Source of the DNA: CAZNPA01 sp964575095
Lineage (GTDB): Bacteria; Pseudomonadota; Alphaproteobacteria; Rickettsiales; SXRF01
DNA length: 64,000 nucleotides
Assembly (NCBI GenBank): GCA_964575095.1
Contig: CAZNPA010000003.1
Location: forward strand, 186,001 to 250,000
Direction: 5' to 3'
Below the pieces are notes generated by a model that was not told the origin of the DNA, ran no database searches, and worked only from the letters and a program-made list of their open reading frames with translations. Positions 39,453-47,960 of the stretch are shown piece after piece. Numbering within the stretch: the first letter of the stretch is position 1; each line of letters starts with the position of its first letter. Position numbers and translations under genes: made by a program.

Positions 39453-40510
39453 TCGAACAGTTTCGCAAACTTTCTCTTAGCGCGTTTTTTCCAGTGGGCG
39501 CGGTGGTAGGCGTCGGAGGCCAGCAACGGCAGCACCGAGCCTGCTTCGGCAAACACCATTTGCTCGTAGGCGGTATCGACCTTGCCCCACGAGCAGGCTT
39601 CTTTCAGCGTCGAAGATGAGCACGCACCGTCGCGGACGTCGGCGACCGTGATCTGCACGGCGTATTTGTGCATCTCAGCGTCTTTGCCGAGGATTTCGGC
39701 GCAGACCACCGTGTCCTGTGCAAAGTTCTTGGGCACGCCGCCGCCGATCATGAGGAGGCCTGTCGTTCCGGCCTTGATCTTGATTTCGGTCAGCTCGCGG
39801 AAATCAGCGATAGAGTCGATGGTGATGTGCTTTTTGGGATTTTTGACCTGATGCACGACCAAGCCAAACCCCGCGCTCGAATCGGTAAAGGCCGGGCAGA
39901 AAATCGGCACGTCGTGCTCATAGGCGAGCTGCACCAGTGAATCTTTTTTCTTGGCGCCGCCCTTGGCGAGCCACTTGCCCATTTCCCAGATGAACGCGCG
40001 CGAGGAATACGGCCCCGGCGGCAACGAGTCGGCGATTTTCTTGATGGTGTGGTCGCAGGCTTGCAGATCTTCCTCATCTATATAAGTGTCATAGATGCGG
40101 TCGATGTAGTTGTCGCGCAGCGTTTTGTCGTCGATGGCCTGGCTTCCCTGGTAATGCTTAAATCCCAGCGCTTCGAAGAAATCCATATCGACGATGGCGG
40201 CGCCCGTCGAGACGATGGCATCGACCATGTTATTCTTGATGAGGTCGGCATAGAGCTTCATGCAACCGCCAGCCGACGTGCTGCCGGCGATGGTGAGGAT
40301 GACCGAGCAACCCTTGTCTTTGAGCATCATGTTGTAGATTTCGGCGGCGCGGGAGAGGTCGCGCGAGGTGAACGACATCTTGCCCATGGCGTCGATAATC
40401 GGACGCGCGTCGAACTTGGTGATGTCGATATGCTCGACCGGCGTGGTGAGCAAATTATGTTTGAAGCCGGGTTTGTTTTTTGCCGAAGTTTTCATCGTCT
40501 GTTTTTCCAT
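39449..40510 (-). CDS. Deoxyhypusine synthase-like enzyme
   Basis: The 353-residue protein is a member of the deoxyhypusine synthase superfamily, with the NAD-binding region TIAGSTSAGG, FCPAFTDSSAGF, and the catalytic lysine at about 310 in EACSWGKVDT. In eukaryotes and archaea this family acts on eIF5A. Bacteria lack hypusine, and bacterial homologues have been linked to polyamine synthesis, for example homospermidine. Here it follows an ornithine decarboxylase gene on the same strand, which supports a polyamine role. An ATG at 40495 (MKTSAKNKPG) is an alternative start. Confidence 0.85.
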   Translation of the reverse strand: MEKQTMKTSAKNKPGFKHNLLTTPVEHIDITKFDARPIIDAMGKMSFTSRDLSRAAEIYNMMLKDKGCSVILTIAGSTSAGGCMKLYADLIKNNMVDAIVSTGAAIVDMDFFEALGFKHYQGSQAIDDKTLRDNYIDRIYDTYIDEEDLQACDHTIKKIADSLPPGPYSSRAFIWEMGKWLAKGGAKKKDSLVQLAYEHDVPIFCPAFTDSSAGFGLVVHQVKNPKKHITIDSIADFRELTEIKIKAGTTGLLMIGGGVPKNFAQDTVVCAEILGKDAEMHKYAVQITVADVRDGACSSSTLKEACSWGKVDTAYEQMVFAEAGSVLPLLASDAYHRAHWKKRAKRKFAKLFD

Positions 40511-40523
40511 AAATAAAGAGCCA

Positions 40524-40557
40524 AAATAAAATCCCCGGGCACATTACGCGCCCGGGG
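40524..40557 (-). terminator. Intrinsic terminator or attenuator after ornithine decarboxylase
   Basis: On the minus strand the stem CCCCGGGC/GCCCGGGG with a short loop is followed by ATTTTATTTT. It lies between the decarboxylase stop and the deoxyhypusine synthase-like start, so the downstream gene may depend on read-through. Confidence 0.8.
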
Positions 40558-40574
40558 AGCACTATACAATAATA

Positions 40575-41843
40575 TTAATTAATGCCAAATATTGAAAGCA
40601 GCGGCTTATCGGCCACTTCGACGGTCTTATCGGAGTAGAAACCGTTGAAATTGGTGCGCATGGTGGCGCCATACGAACCCAACTGGCCGATCTCGATCCA
40701 GTCGCCCTCGGCGATGTCGGCCGGAAGGTGGAACGGGCCTTTCATGGCATCCATGCTGTCGCAGGTCGGGCCATAGAAGCTGAATTCGACCAGCTCGCCC
40801 TTGAAGCTGCCTTCCGGGCGTACCGCTTTGACCGGAAAGACGAAGCCGGGCGTGCCGGCGTCAAACAGCGTGCCGTACGTGCCGTCGTTCAAATAAAGTT
40901 TATTGCCTTTTCTGAGTTCGACACGGGCAACCACCGAACCGCCTTCCGCGACCAGCGCACGGCCGGGTTCGCAGACGATCTGGCAGCCTTCGAACTTGGG
41001 CTGGCCTTTCAAGACCTTCTTGATGGCGCGCATATAGCTGCCGAGCGGCGGCGGGGTTAAGCCCGGATAGACGGACGGGAAACCGCCGCCGATATCCAGC
41101 ACGTCGAGCTTCACATCGGTTTGCGTCAGTAAATCGGCCACCATCTGCATGGCGAGGACATACGAATCCGGATTCATGCACTGCGAGCCGACATGGAAAC
41201 AGACACCCATGCGGGCTGCCGCCTTGCGGGTGGCAACCAATAAGGATGAGGCTTGTTCCAACGGCACGCCGAACTTGCCGGACAGCGAATAGGCCGCCTG
41301 GTCGTTGGGCATGGAAAGCCGCACGTGCAGGTTTAAGTCCTCGGCGTTCTTGGTGACGTCCAGGATTTTCTGGAGCTCATCGTGCGAGTCGAGCGAGAAG
41401 TCGCGGATGCCGTATTCAAAATACGCGGCGGCAATCGCCTCGCGGCTTTTGACCGGATGCATGAAATACATGCTGTTGCCAGGAAGCGTGTCAGCCACCA
41501 GCTTGATCTCGGCCAACGACGCAACGTCAAAGTGTTTGACGCCGGCGCGGGCGAGGATGCGAAGCACGCTCGGGTCCGGGTTGGTTTTAACCGCATAGAG
41601 CACGTCGCCGGGAAAGTTCTTTAAGAACCACTTGGTGGTCGAGGCAATCGTAGCGGGCCTGAGGCACGTGACCGGCATTTCGGGTTTCAGCTCGGAAACC
41701 ATCGCTTCGATGGAAGGGTAACGTATGCCGGTTTGGATGCCTTCTATGAGGGAAGGCCTAACCTGTGCGGTTGAACGTTTGGGGAGGGAGATGACGCTTT
41801 GGCGTCGAAGTCGGCCTGGAGGCTCGTTAGTGGCGTTTTTCAT
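40575..41843 (-). CDS. Ornithine/lysine decarboxylase, fold type III
   Basis: This PLP enzyme of the alanine racemase-like fold decarboxylates ornithine (or lysine) to putrescine (or cadaverine). The 422-residue protein has the PLP lysine at 86 in YAVKTNPD, HVGSQCMNPD, EPGRALVAEGG, and the catalytic cysteine at 361 in GPTCDSMD. These match the eukaryote-like ODC family found in alphaproteobacteria. The N-terminal 30 residues are poorly conserved. It has a long untranslated region upstream (41844-42499) that may carry a regulatory leader. Confidence 0.92.
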   Translation of the reverse strand: MKNATNEPPGRLRRQSVISLPKRSTAQVRPSLIEGIQTGIRYPSIEAMVSELKPEMPVTCLRPATIASTTKWFLKNFPGDVLYAVKTNPDPSVLRILARAGVKHFDVASLAEIKLVADTLPGNSMYFMHPVKSREAIAAAYFEYGIRDFSLDSHDELQKILDVTKNAEDLNLHVRLSMPNDQAAYSLSGKFGVPLEQASSLLVATRKAAARMGVCFHVGSQCMNPDSYVLAMQMVADLLTQTDVKLDVLDIGGGFPSVYPGLTPPPLGSYMRAIKKVLKGQPKFEGCQIVCEPGRALVAEGGSVVARVELRKGNKLYLNDGTYGTLFDAGTPGFVFPVKAVRPEGSFKGELVEFSFYGPTCDSMDAMKGPFHLPADIAEGDWIEIGQLGSYGATMRTNFNGFYSDKTVEVADKPLLSIFGIN

Positions 41844-42499
41844 TTCTTCTAATGTACCCGTTCGGTTAGTTGTTAAACACGTTATGGTTCGCGGACTAAA
41901 AATGTTACGAACCGTTTGTTGTATTGTTTGCAGATAACGGTAAACACACTTTGCCTTTTTGTTGTTAGCGAGGCGGTTCTCTTATCAAGAACCAAGCTAA
42001 TAATAAAGCAAAAACGACATGCATGTAAGAAGTTTTTTTGGTTTGGCCAAAAAAACTTCGGGGTGTGTTTTTGATGTCGCAACTTTAAGACGAATGCCAG
42101 ATAAAAAAATCGAAAACGTGGAGCACACGACAAAAAAAATTCGGCGGTGCGCACTCAAAAATGGCTGCACATCGGCGTTTGCGAACGTGACAATAAAAAA
42201 TACTCGGCGCGATCACCTGTCTCTTCCCACCATCGCTGATGCCGCCCTCCGATCCGAGCGAACGCTTCGGGGTATCCTGCCGGAAGTCTTCCAATATCCG
42301 CGCCGACGATTTGAGAAGTGCCGCACCGTCGTCACATATTCCTCGCTCTTGGCCTTCATCCACTAAAAGCGGACAGCAAGCGCCGGAGGGCACCTATATC
42401 TAGTATTTTTCACCCAAAATAGGCAAAAAAGGACGTGACATCGGCCTGTAAAGGCGTTAGAAGCATCCGGCAAAGCCCAACCATACTCAAGGTTTTGCC
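41844..42499. other. 656-bp intergenic region with hairpins; possible decarboxylase leader
   Basis: No convincing gene is seen; the short open frames here lack homology and ribosome sites. Inverted repeats include GGTTCG...CGAACC (about 41887-41915), GGTTCT...AGAACC (41975-41993) and a perfect 13-base pair of arms, GAAGTTTTTTTGG/CCAAAAAAACTTC (42029-42059). The part next to the decarboxylase could hold a regulatory leader such as the alphaproteobacterial speF motif, which is known upstream of ornithine decarboxylase genes. That identification is an inference from position only. The right part is the promoter region of guaB. Confidence 0.4.
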
Positions 42500-43963
42500 A
42501 TGATCGACATACACGAAGCGCTGACATTCGACGACGTACTCTTAAAGCCCCGCGCGTCCAGCATCGTCCCCTCCGAAGCCGACACCAAGACCCGCCTGAC
42601 GCGCACCATTACGCTCGGCATCCCCCTCCTCTCCGCCGCCATGGATACCGTCACCGAAGCCAAGCTGGCCATTGCCATGGCGCAGGCCGGCGGCATGGGC
42701 TGCATCCATAAGAACATGTCGATCGCCGAACAGGCGCAGGAAGTGCAGAAGGTCAAAAAATTCGAGTCGGGCATGGTCGTCGACCCGCTGACGATTCACC
42801 CCGACGCGACGCTGGCCGAGGCGCTGGCGCTGATGGGAAGGCACCGCATCTCCGGCATCCCGGTCGTCAAATCCGGCGGCAAGCTGGTCGGCATCCTCAC
42901 CAACCGCGATGTGCGCTTCGCCTCCGACCCCAGGCAAAAAATCCGCGATCTGATGACGAAGGAGAAGCTCATCACCGTCGGCAAGAACGTCGGCCGCGAC
43001 GAGGCCAAGAAACTGCTGCACAAGCACCGCATCGAAAAACTGCTGGTGGTCGATAAGCAATATCGCTGCGTCGGGCTGATCACGGTGAAAGATATCGAAA
43101 AGGCGCAGATGCACCCGCATTCCTGCAAAGACATGCAAGGCCGCCTGCGCGTCGGCGCCGCCATCGGCACCGGCAAGGATGGCATCAAACGCGCCGAGGC
43201 GCTGATCAAGGCCGAAGTCGATGTCATTTTAGTCGATACCGCGCACGGCCACAGCAAAGGCGTCATCGACACCGTGAAAGCCATAAAAACACTGCGCCGC
43301 AGCATGCAGGTGATCGGCGGCAATATCGCCACGGCAGAGGGCGCCCGCGCGCTCATCGACGCCGGAGCCGACGCCATCAAAGTCGGCATCGGCCCGGGCT
43401 CCATCTGCACGACGCGCATCGTCGCCGGTGTCGGCGTGCCGCAGCTCACCGCCATCATGGACGTCGTCAGCATCGCCAAGCGCCGCGACGTGCCGGTGAT
43501 CGCCGACGGCGGCATCAAATATTCCGGCGACCTGGCCAAAGCCATCGCCGCCGGTGCCGACTGCGCCATGCTGGGCGGCCTCTTCGCCGGCACCGAGGAA
43601 AGCCCCGGCGAGGTCGTGCTCTACCAGGGCCGCTCGTATAAAAGCTACCGCGGCATGGGCTCGATGGGCGCCATGGCGCGCGGCTCCGCCGACCGTTATT
43701 TCCAGCAGGACATCGCCGATAAATTGAAACTCGTGCCCGAAGGCGTCGAAGGCCGCGTGCCGTTTAAAGGCCCCGCGTCGGGCGTCGTCCACCAGCTCAT
43801 CGGCGGCCTCAAAGCCGCGATGGGCTATACCGGCAACGCCACCATCGCCCAGATGCAGAAAAATTGCGAATTCGTCCGCATCACCGGCGCAGGCTTACGC
43901 GAATCCCACGCGCACGACGTGACGATCACCCGCGAAGCGCCGAATTATAGGGCTGAATCTTGA
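42500..43963 (+). CDS. guaB: Inosine-5'-monophosphate dehydrogenase GuaB
   Basis: GuaB oxidises IMP to XMP, the first committed step of GMP synthesis. The 487-residue protein has the (beta/alpha)8 barrel interrupted by two CBS domains at about 94-205. The catalytic cysteine is at 303 in GPGSICTTRIVAGVGVP, and the mobile flap region follows (YRGMGSMGAM). Length is typical. The stop overlaps the TTG start of the next gene (TTGA). Confidence 0.98.
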   Translation: MIDIHEALTFDDVLLKPRASSIVPSEADTKTRLTRTITLGIPLLSAAMDTVTEAKLAIAMAQAGGMGCIHKNMSIAEQAQEVQKVKKFESGMVVDPLTIHPDATLAEALALMGRHRISGIPVVKSGGKLVGILTNRDVRFASDPRQKIRDLMTKEKLITVGKNVGRDEAKKLLHKHRIEKLLVVDKQYRCVGLITVKDIEKAQMHPHSCKDMQGRLRVGAAIGTGKDGIKRAEALIKAEVDVILVDTAHGHSKGVIDTVKAIKTLRRSMQVIGGNIATAEGARALIDAGADAIKVGIGPGSICTTRIVAGVGVPQLTAIMDVVSIAKRRDVPVIADGGIKYSGDLAKAIAAGADCAMLGGLFAGTEESPGEVVLYQGRSYKSYRGMGSMGAMARGSADRYFQQDIADKLKLVPEGVEGRVPFKGPASGVVHQLIGGLKAAMGYTGNATIAQMQKNCEFVRITGAGLRESHAHDVTITREAPNYRAES

Positions 43964-45279
43964 CGCCAGGCGCGCGCGTTCAAGCCGCTATCGAATTATT
44001 CGACAGCATTCTCACCGCATGGCAATCGCAAAAGCGATTTCCCGCCGACAAGCAGCTTGAGCAGTATTTCAAGGCGCGGCGTTTTATCGGCTCCAAGGAC
44101 CGCGCCTATATTGGTGAGTTGGTGTATTGGGTGCTTAGACACAAAGCGGCATTGGAGTGGTGGCTAAAAGAAAAACTACAAACGCACATCCATGCGCGGG
44201 CGATAGTGCTGACGGCGCTCATACTGCGCAAGGATTATGATGTGCCCGCCCTCGCCGCTATTACGCAGGACAGCCAATATTCCCTGCCCTCGCTGACGGC
44301 GCCGGAAAAATTGCGCTGCGAGCAATTGGCAAAAGAAAATATCGAGCATCCCGACATGCCATTGCATGTCCGGCTCAATTATCCCGAGTGGCTGCACGAA
44401 TCCTTACAAGAAACATTCGGCGGCGAGTTGGAAGCGGAGATGCGCGGGCTGAATGCGCAGGCATCGATGGATTTGCGTGTCAATACCTTGAAAACCACGC
44501 GCGAGGAGTTGCAGCAGAAATTGCAGGCCGAGGGTTTTGACGTCTCCCCTACTCCCATGTCGCCGGTCGGACTTCGCCTGGCCAAGCGCGCGCCGATTTT
44601 CACTTCGCAATATTTCAAGGCCGGGCATTTCGAAGTGCAGGACGAAGCGTCGCAATTAGTATCTTTAATCGTAGAGGCCGCGCCGGGAATGAAAGTCATC
44701 GACTTCTGCGCCGGCGCCGGAGGAAAAACGCTGGCGATGGCGGCAGCGATGAAAAACAAAGGCCGCATCATGGCCTGGGATAATTCGGAAAAACGCCTGA
44801 AGCAAATGTCGCCGCGCTTAAAACGCGCCGGTGTCGACAATGTGCAGACGCACGTCCTCGAATCCGAAAGCGACCAGTTCATCAAACGCCACAAAGCCAG
44901 CGCCGACCGCGTGCTGGTCGATGCGCCGTGCAGCGGCCTTGGCACCTGGCGCCGCAACCCCGATCTCAAATGGCGCTTCACGCAAAAAGATTTGGACGAA
45001 ATGCTCCTGCTGCAAAAAAATATTCTGCACAGCGCGTCGCGGCTGGTGAAGCCCGGTGGAAGGTTAATTTACGCCACCTGTTCATTGCTCGCCTGCGAAA
45101 ACGAGCAACAGGTCGAATATTTCCTAACCAATAATAATGAATTCAGGGTTGTATCTTCCGAAAAAATATGGGATAAAACCACATCGTACTTTAAAACAAC
45201 CCCGCATAAAGACGGGATGGATGGTTTTTTTGCCGCCGCGCTGGAACGTAACAATAAGGCTGTGGATATAACAACTTAA
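43960..45279 (+). CDS. rsmB: RsmB-type 16S rRNA (cytosine-C5)-methyltransferase
   Basis: RsmB/NOL1-NOP2-family enzymes methylate C5 of a cytosine in rRNA. The 439-residue protein has an N-terminal NusB-like helical domain (about 1-135) and the SAM domain with DFCAGAGGKTLAMAAA. Two cysteines are typical of the family: Cys324 in VDAPCSGLG and Cys374 in YATCSLL. The TTG start at 43960 overlaps the guaB stop, so translation is coupled. The NusB-like domain supports RsmB rather than RsmF, but the exact target base is not certain. Confidence 0.88.
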   Translation: MTPGARVQAAIELFDSILTAWQSQKRFPADKQLEQYFKARRFIGSKDRAYIGELVYWVLRHKAALEWWLKEKLQTHIHARAIVLTALILRKDYDVPALAAITQDSQYSLPSLTAPEKLRCEQLAKENIEHPDMPLHVRLNYPEWLHESLQETFGGELEAEMRGLNAQASMDLRVNTLKTTREELQQKLQAEGFDVSPTPMSPVGLRLAKRAPIFTSQYFKAGHFEVQDEASQLVSLIVEAAPGMKVIDFCAGAGGKTLAMAAAMKNKGRIMAWDNSEKRLKQMSPRLKRAGVDNVQTHVLESESDQFIKRHKASADRVLVDAPCSGLGTWRRNPDLKWRFTQKDLDEMLLLQKNILHSASRLVKPGGRLIYATCSLLACENEQQVEYFLTNNNEFRVVSSEKIWDKTTSYFKTTPHKDGMDGFFAAALERNNKAVDITT

Positions 45280-45288
45280 GGGATACGG

Positions 45289-46407
45289 ATGCAGAATATT
45301 GTCGCTGCGATGCGTAGTTGTTTCAAGCAATGGTTCCCACAACGGAACCTCATCGTCGTCTCCGAACACAAGGTCAGGCACCTCCCCATCACCGGCAAAA
45401 TGCAGCTGGTGGCATTGCTGTTCATGGCCGGCGGCGTCTGCTGGCTTGCCTATTCCACCGGCAACTACATGGCCACGCGCATGGCATTCAAGGCGCAGAG
45501 CCAGGCACTGAAATCTCTCGCCGGCACGCGCACCGCCAACAGCCTGAGCGCGCTTTACCCCTCCGCCGGACAGCCGCAGGATACCGCCGCGGCCGATGCC
45601 GAGGATGCAACGCCGTCGGCGCTGTCCAACCCGATGTTCGCCCTGTCGACCATGGATAATGACAAATTGTTTGCCCGCATGGCGTTCCTTGAGCAGAAAG
45701 TCGCCGAACTGCAAACAACCAACTCCACCATCATCAAGCGAGTGCGCGATCGCGCCGCCGGCCGCATCGGCGATTTGGAATCCATTATCAAGCAGGCGGG
45801 TTTAAATCCGATAGCGCTCAAGAAGGAATTGGGCGACAAGAAACCGGCAGTCACCCAGCGCGGCAAGAATACCGATGGAAAATCGGAAGGCGGCCCTTAT
45901 GTTCCGCTCGATATTTCCAAATTATCCTCCGACGAGCAGGCGCTTTACACCAATCTGGATGAGCTGGCGCTGCTGCAACAGGTCGTGGATGCGCTGCCGC
46001 TGGCCTCCCCGCTCAAGCAATTCGAGGAAGAAAGCCCGTACGGCAAACGCATCGATCCCTTCACCGGCCACCTGGCGTTTCATTCCGGCCTTGATATGAA
46101 AGGCCAGCCGAACGCGCAGATTCACAGCACCGCCGATGGCATCGTATCCGCCGCCGGCAGGAACGGTGCTTATGGCAATGCCATCGATATCGATCACGGC
46201 TTTGACATTTCCACCCGCTACGGGCACCTGAGCCAAATACTGGTTCAGGAAGGCCAGCGCGTGCATAAGGGCGACGTCATCGGCATCCAGGGATCCACCG
46301 GCCGCTCCACCGGCCCGCACGTGCACTACGAGGTGCGCTACCGCAACCGCACCGTCAACCCCAAGAATTTTTTAAAGGCAGGGCGCTCATATGTTTCTAA
46401 GGAATAA
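45289..46407 (+). CDS. Membrane-anchored M23 (LytM-type) peptidase
   Basis: The family cuts peptidoglycan cross-bridges. The 372-residue protein has a cytoplasmic N-terminus, one membrane helix at about 38-58 (LVALLFMAGGVCWLAYS), and a coiled-coil region (about 118-160). The zinc metallopeptidase domain has ligands in HSGLDMKG and HVHYEV. The bactofilin gene overlaps its 3' end by 17 bases. This pairing is known in other bacteria, where bactofilins localise LytM peptidases to curved or narrow regions of the cell. Confidence 0.92.
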   Translation: MQNIVAAMRSCFKQWFPQRNLIVVSEHKVRHLPITGKMQLVALLFMAGGVCWLAYSTGNYMATRMAFKAQSQALKSLAGTRTANSLSALYPSAGQPQDTAAADAEDATPSALSNPMFALSTMDNDKLFARMAFLEQKVAELQTTNSTIIKRVRDRAAGRIGDLESIIKQAGLNPIALKKELGDKKPAVTQRGKNTDGKSEGGPYVPLDISKLSSDEQALYTNLDELALLQQVVDALPLASPLKQFEEESPYGKRIDPFTGHLAFHSGLDMKGQPNAQIHSTADGIVSAAGRNGAYGNAIDIDHGFDISTRYGHLSQILVQEGQRVHKGDVIGIQGSTGRSTGPHVHYEVRYRNRTVNPKNFLKAGRSYVSKE

Positions 46408-46849
46408 CAAGCCGAATACCGTCGGCAAGATCGCCGCCGAGAAAAAAGATTCCGTACCTTCGCTCATCAGTCAGGATATGCACTTGCTTGGCAACATCGT
46501 CGCCGACGGCGTCGTCGATTTCGACGGCACGATTGACGGCAACATCCGCTGCGCCACCTTAAACGTTCGTAAGAACGGCGCCGTCAACGGCGAAATCACT
46601 GCCGACGACGTCTTTATTTACGGCAAGGTCAAAGGCGTCATCCGCGCCAGGAACGTCTATATGTTCACCGGCAGCAATGTCGAGGGCATCGTCATGCACG
46701 AAAGCATCGCCATCGAAGACGGCGCGTTTTTAGACGGCAAGCTCAAACGCACCGACAAGCCACAGAGCGACGACGCCGAAAGCGCCCCCTTCGAAGACGC
46801 CAACACGGCGCAAATCAAGATGTTCGACAACATCCGGCTGATTAGGTAA
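46391..46849 (+). CDS. Bactofilin
   Basis: Bactofilins polymerise into filaments at the inner membrane and position envelope enzymes. The 152-residue protein has a short N-terminal segment (MFLRNNKPN) and the right-handed beta-helix domain at about 25-120 (GNIVADGVVDFDGTIDGNI, NGEITADDVFIYGKVKGVI). A short C-terminal tail is acidic. It starts inside the M23 peptidase gene, so the two are tightly coupled. Confidence 0.93.
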   Translation: MFLRNNKPNTVGKIAAEKKDSVPSLISQDMHLLGNIVADGVVDFDGTIDGNIRCATLNVRKNGAVNGEITADDVFIYGKVKGVIRARNVYMFTGSNVEGIVMHESIAIEDGAFLDGKLKRTDKPQSDDAESAPFEDANTAQIKMFDNIRLIR

Positions 46850-46926
46850 AGCGCGCCTCTTGGCAGGTAAACTTATCTTGCTAAAAGCGCTATATTTGCT
46901 ACATATCCCTCTCTTCACCTCAGCAT

Positions 46927-47011
46927 GCGGTCGTGGCGGAATTGGTAGACGCACCACCTTGAGGTGGTGGCGCCGCGAGGCGTGAGAGTTCGAGTCTCTC
47001 CGACCGCACCA
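46927..47011 (+). tRNA. tRNA-Leu, anticodon GAG
   Basis: The 85-base class II tRNA has acceptor GCGGTCG/CGACCGC, a long variable arm, anticodon stem CCACC/GGTGG with loop TTGAGGT (anticodon GAG), T arm with GTTCGA, and encoded CCA. Confidence 0.95.
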
Positions 47012-47099
47012 CCCTTCGCCCTTACGGGCTTCGGGTGGCTTAAGTCATCCCGAAACCGTTAGCCGAAGGAGTGTCCACCAAATCTTTAGCGAAGGCGGG
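47012..47099. repeat. Repeat-derived region between tRNA-Leu and lipB
   Basis: A hairpin CCCTTCGCCC...GGGCTTCGGG starts directly after the tRNA and may serve as a terminator. A segment near tgtccaccaaatctttagcg resembles dispersed repeat units seen in other alphaproteobacterial genomes (from memory, not checked). There is no coding evidence. Confidence 0.4.
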
Positions 47100-47108
47100 T
47101 TGGTTCAA

Positions 47109-47870
47109 ATGAAACCAATAATTATGGAATGGAAAACTTCACAAAAGCCCGTTGATTACGAAACCGCCGTGGGAACCATGGAGCGGCGCGTCGCCGACAT
47201 TCTGGCCGGAAAAAAGCCGGAGCTGGTCTGGCTGGTGGAGCACCCGCCGCTCTATACCGCCGGCACCAGCGCCAAAGCCTCCGGGCTTCTCGATAAGAAG
47301 AAGTTTCCGGTGTACCAAACCGGCCGCGGTGGCGAATACACCTACCACGGCCCCGGCCAGCGCGTGGCATATGTGATGCTGGATTTAAAGAAGCGCGACC
47401 GCCAGGACATCAAATGCTTCGTGTGCAATCTTGAACAATGGATGATTGCCACGCTGGCGGAGTTCGGCGTCGAGGGATTTACGAGGAAAGGGAGAGTAGG
47501 AGTTTGGGTTTCTTGCTCCCCCCTTGGGGGGGAGCAGCTGAGAACAAGCGCGAAGCGCGCAGTTCGAAGCGTGGGGGGTAAAGTTACCCCTCACGGCTCA
47601 GACTTCGCTTGCAGCTCGTCTTCGCCCGCTCTCCCCCAAGGGGAGAGCAATAATGAAGCAAAAATCGGCGCCATCGGCATCCGCGTCAGGAAATGGGTGA
47701 CGTTCCACGGCATCTCGCTCAACGTGAATCCCGACCTCTCGCACTATGGCGGCATCGTCCCCTGCGGCATCCAGGGCTACGGCGTGACGTCGCTTGAAGC
47801 GCTGGGCATCAAGGCGTCGATGAAGGACGTGGATGACATCCTAAAGACTCATTTTAAAACTCTTTTCTAA
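47109..47870 (+). CDS. lipB: Octanoyltransferase LipB with repeat-derived insertion
   Basis: LipB moves octanoyl from ACP to lipoyl domains. The protein has 253 residues from the ATG at 47109; a TTG at 47100 is in frame. Conserved parts include TAGTSAK, GRGGEYTYHGPGQRVAY, KIGAIGIRVRKWVTFHG (catalytic lysine in KIGAIG), and the catalytic cysteine in IVPCGIQGYG. Between GVWV and EAKIGAIG, about 45 residues are inserted. They are encoded by a palindromic repeat (47513-47651) that keeps the frame open. The insertion lies in a loop that varies in length within the family, so the enzyme may well be active. Confidence 0.92.
   Translation: MKPIIMEWKTSQKPVDYETAVGTMERRVADILAGKKPELVWLVEHPPLYTAGTSAKASGLLDKKKFPVYQTGRGGEYTYHGPGQRVAYVMLDLKKRDRQDIKCFVCNLEQWMIATLAEFGVEGFTRKGRVGVWVSCSPLGGEQLRTSAKRAVRSVGGKVTPHGSDFACSSSSPALPQGESNNEAKIGAIGIRVRKWVTFHGISLNVNPDLSHYGGIVPCGIQGYGVTSLEALGIKASMKDVDDILKTHFKTLF
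47513..47651. repeat. Palindromic element inserted in frame in lipB
   Basis: The ends are TTGCTCCCCCCTTGG and CCAAGGGGAGAGCAA, an imperfect inverted repeat. Inner stems are GCGCGAAGCGCGC and GGGGTAA...TTACCCC. The element has no stop codon in the lipB frame. Its form resembles palindromic elements found within genes in Rickettsia, but it has a distinct sequence. Confidence 0.8.
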
Positions 47871-47960
47871 TAGAAATTAATGATATCATAATATATTAGT
47901 AGAAATTAACTTATATTATGCTATAAGTGCATATTCTGTCCCTCTTACAAGGAGTTCCCC

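Noticed and set aside
42029..42059. Intrinsic terminator
   Set aside because: The stem is mostly A-T and neither strand has a suitable GC stem followed by a T run.
42085..42393. A 102-codon minus-strand frame in the gap upstream of guaB
   Set aside because: There is no ribosome site, homology or codon bias, and it contains many cysteine and rare codons.
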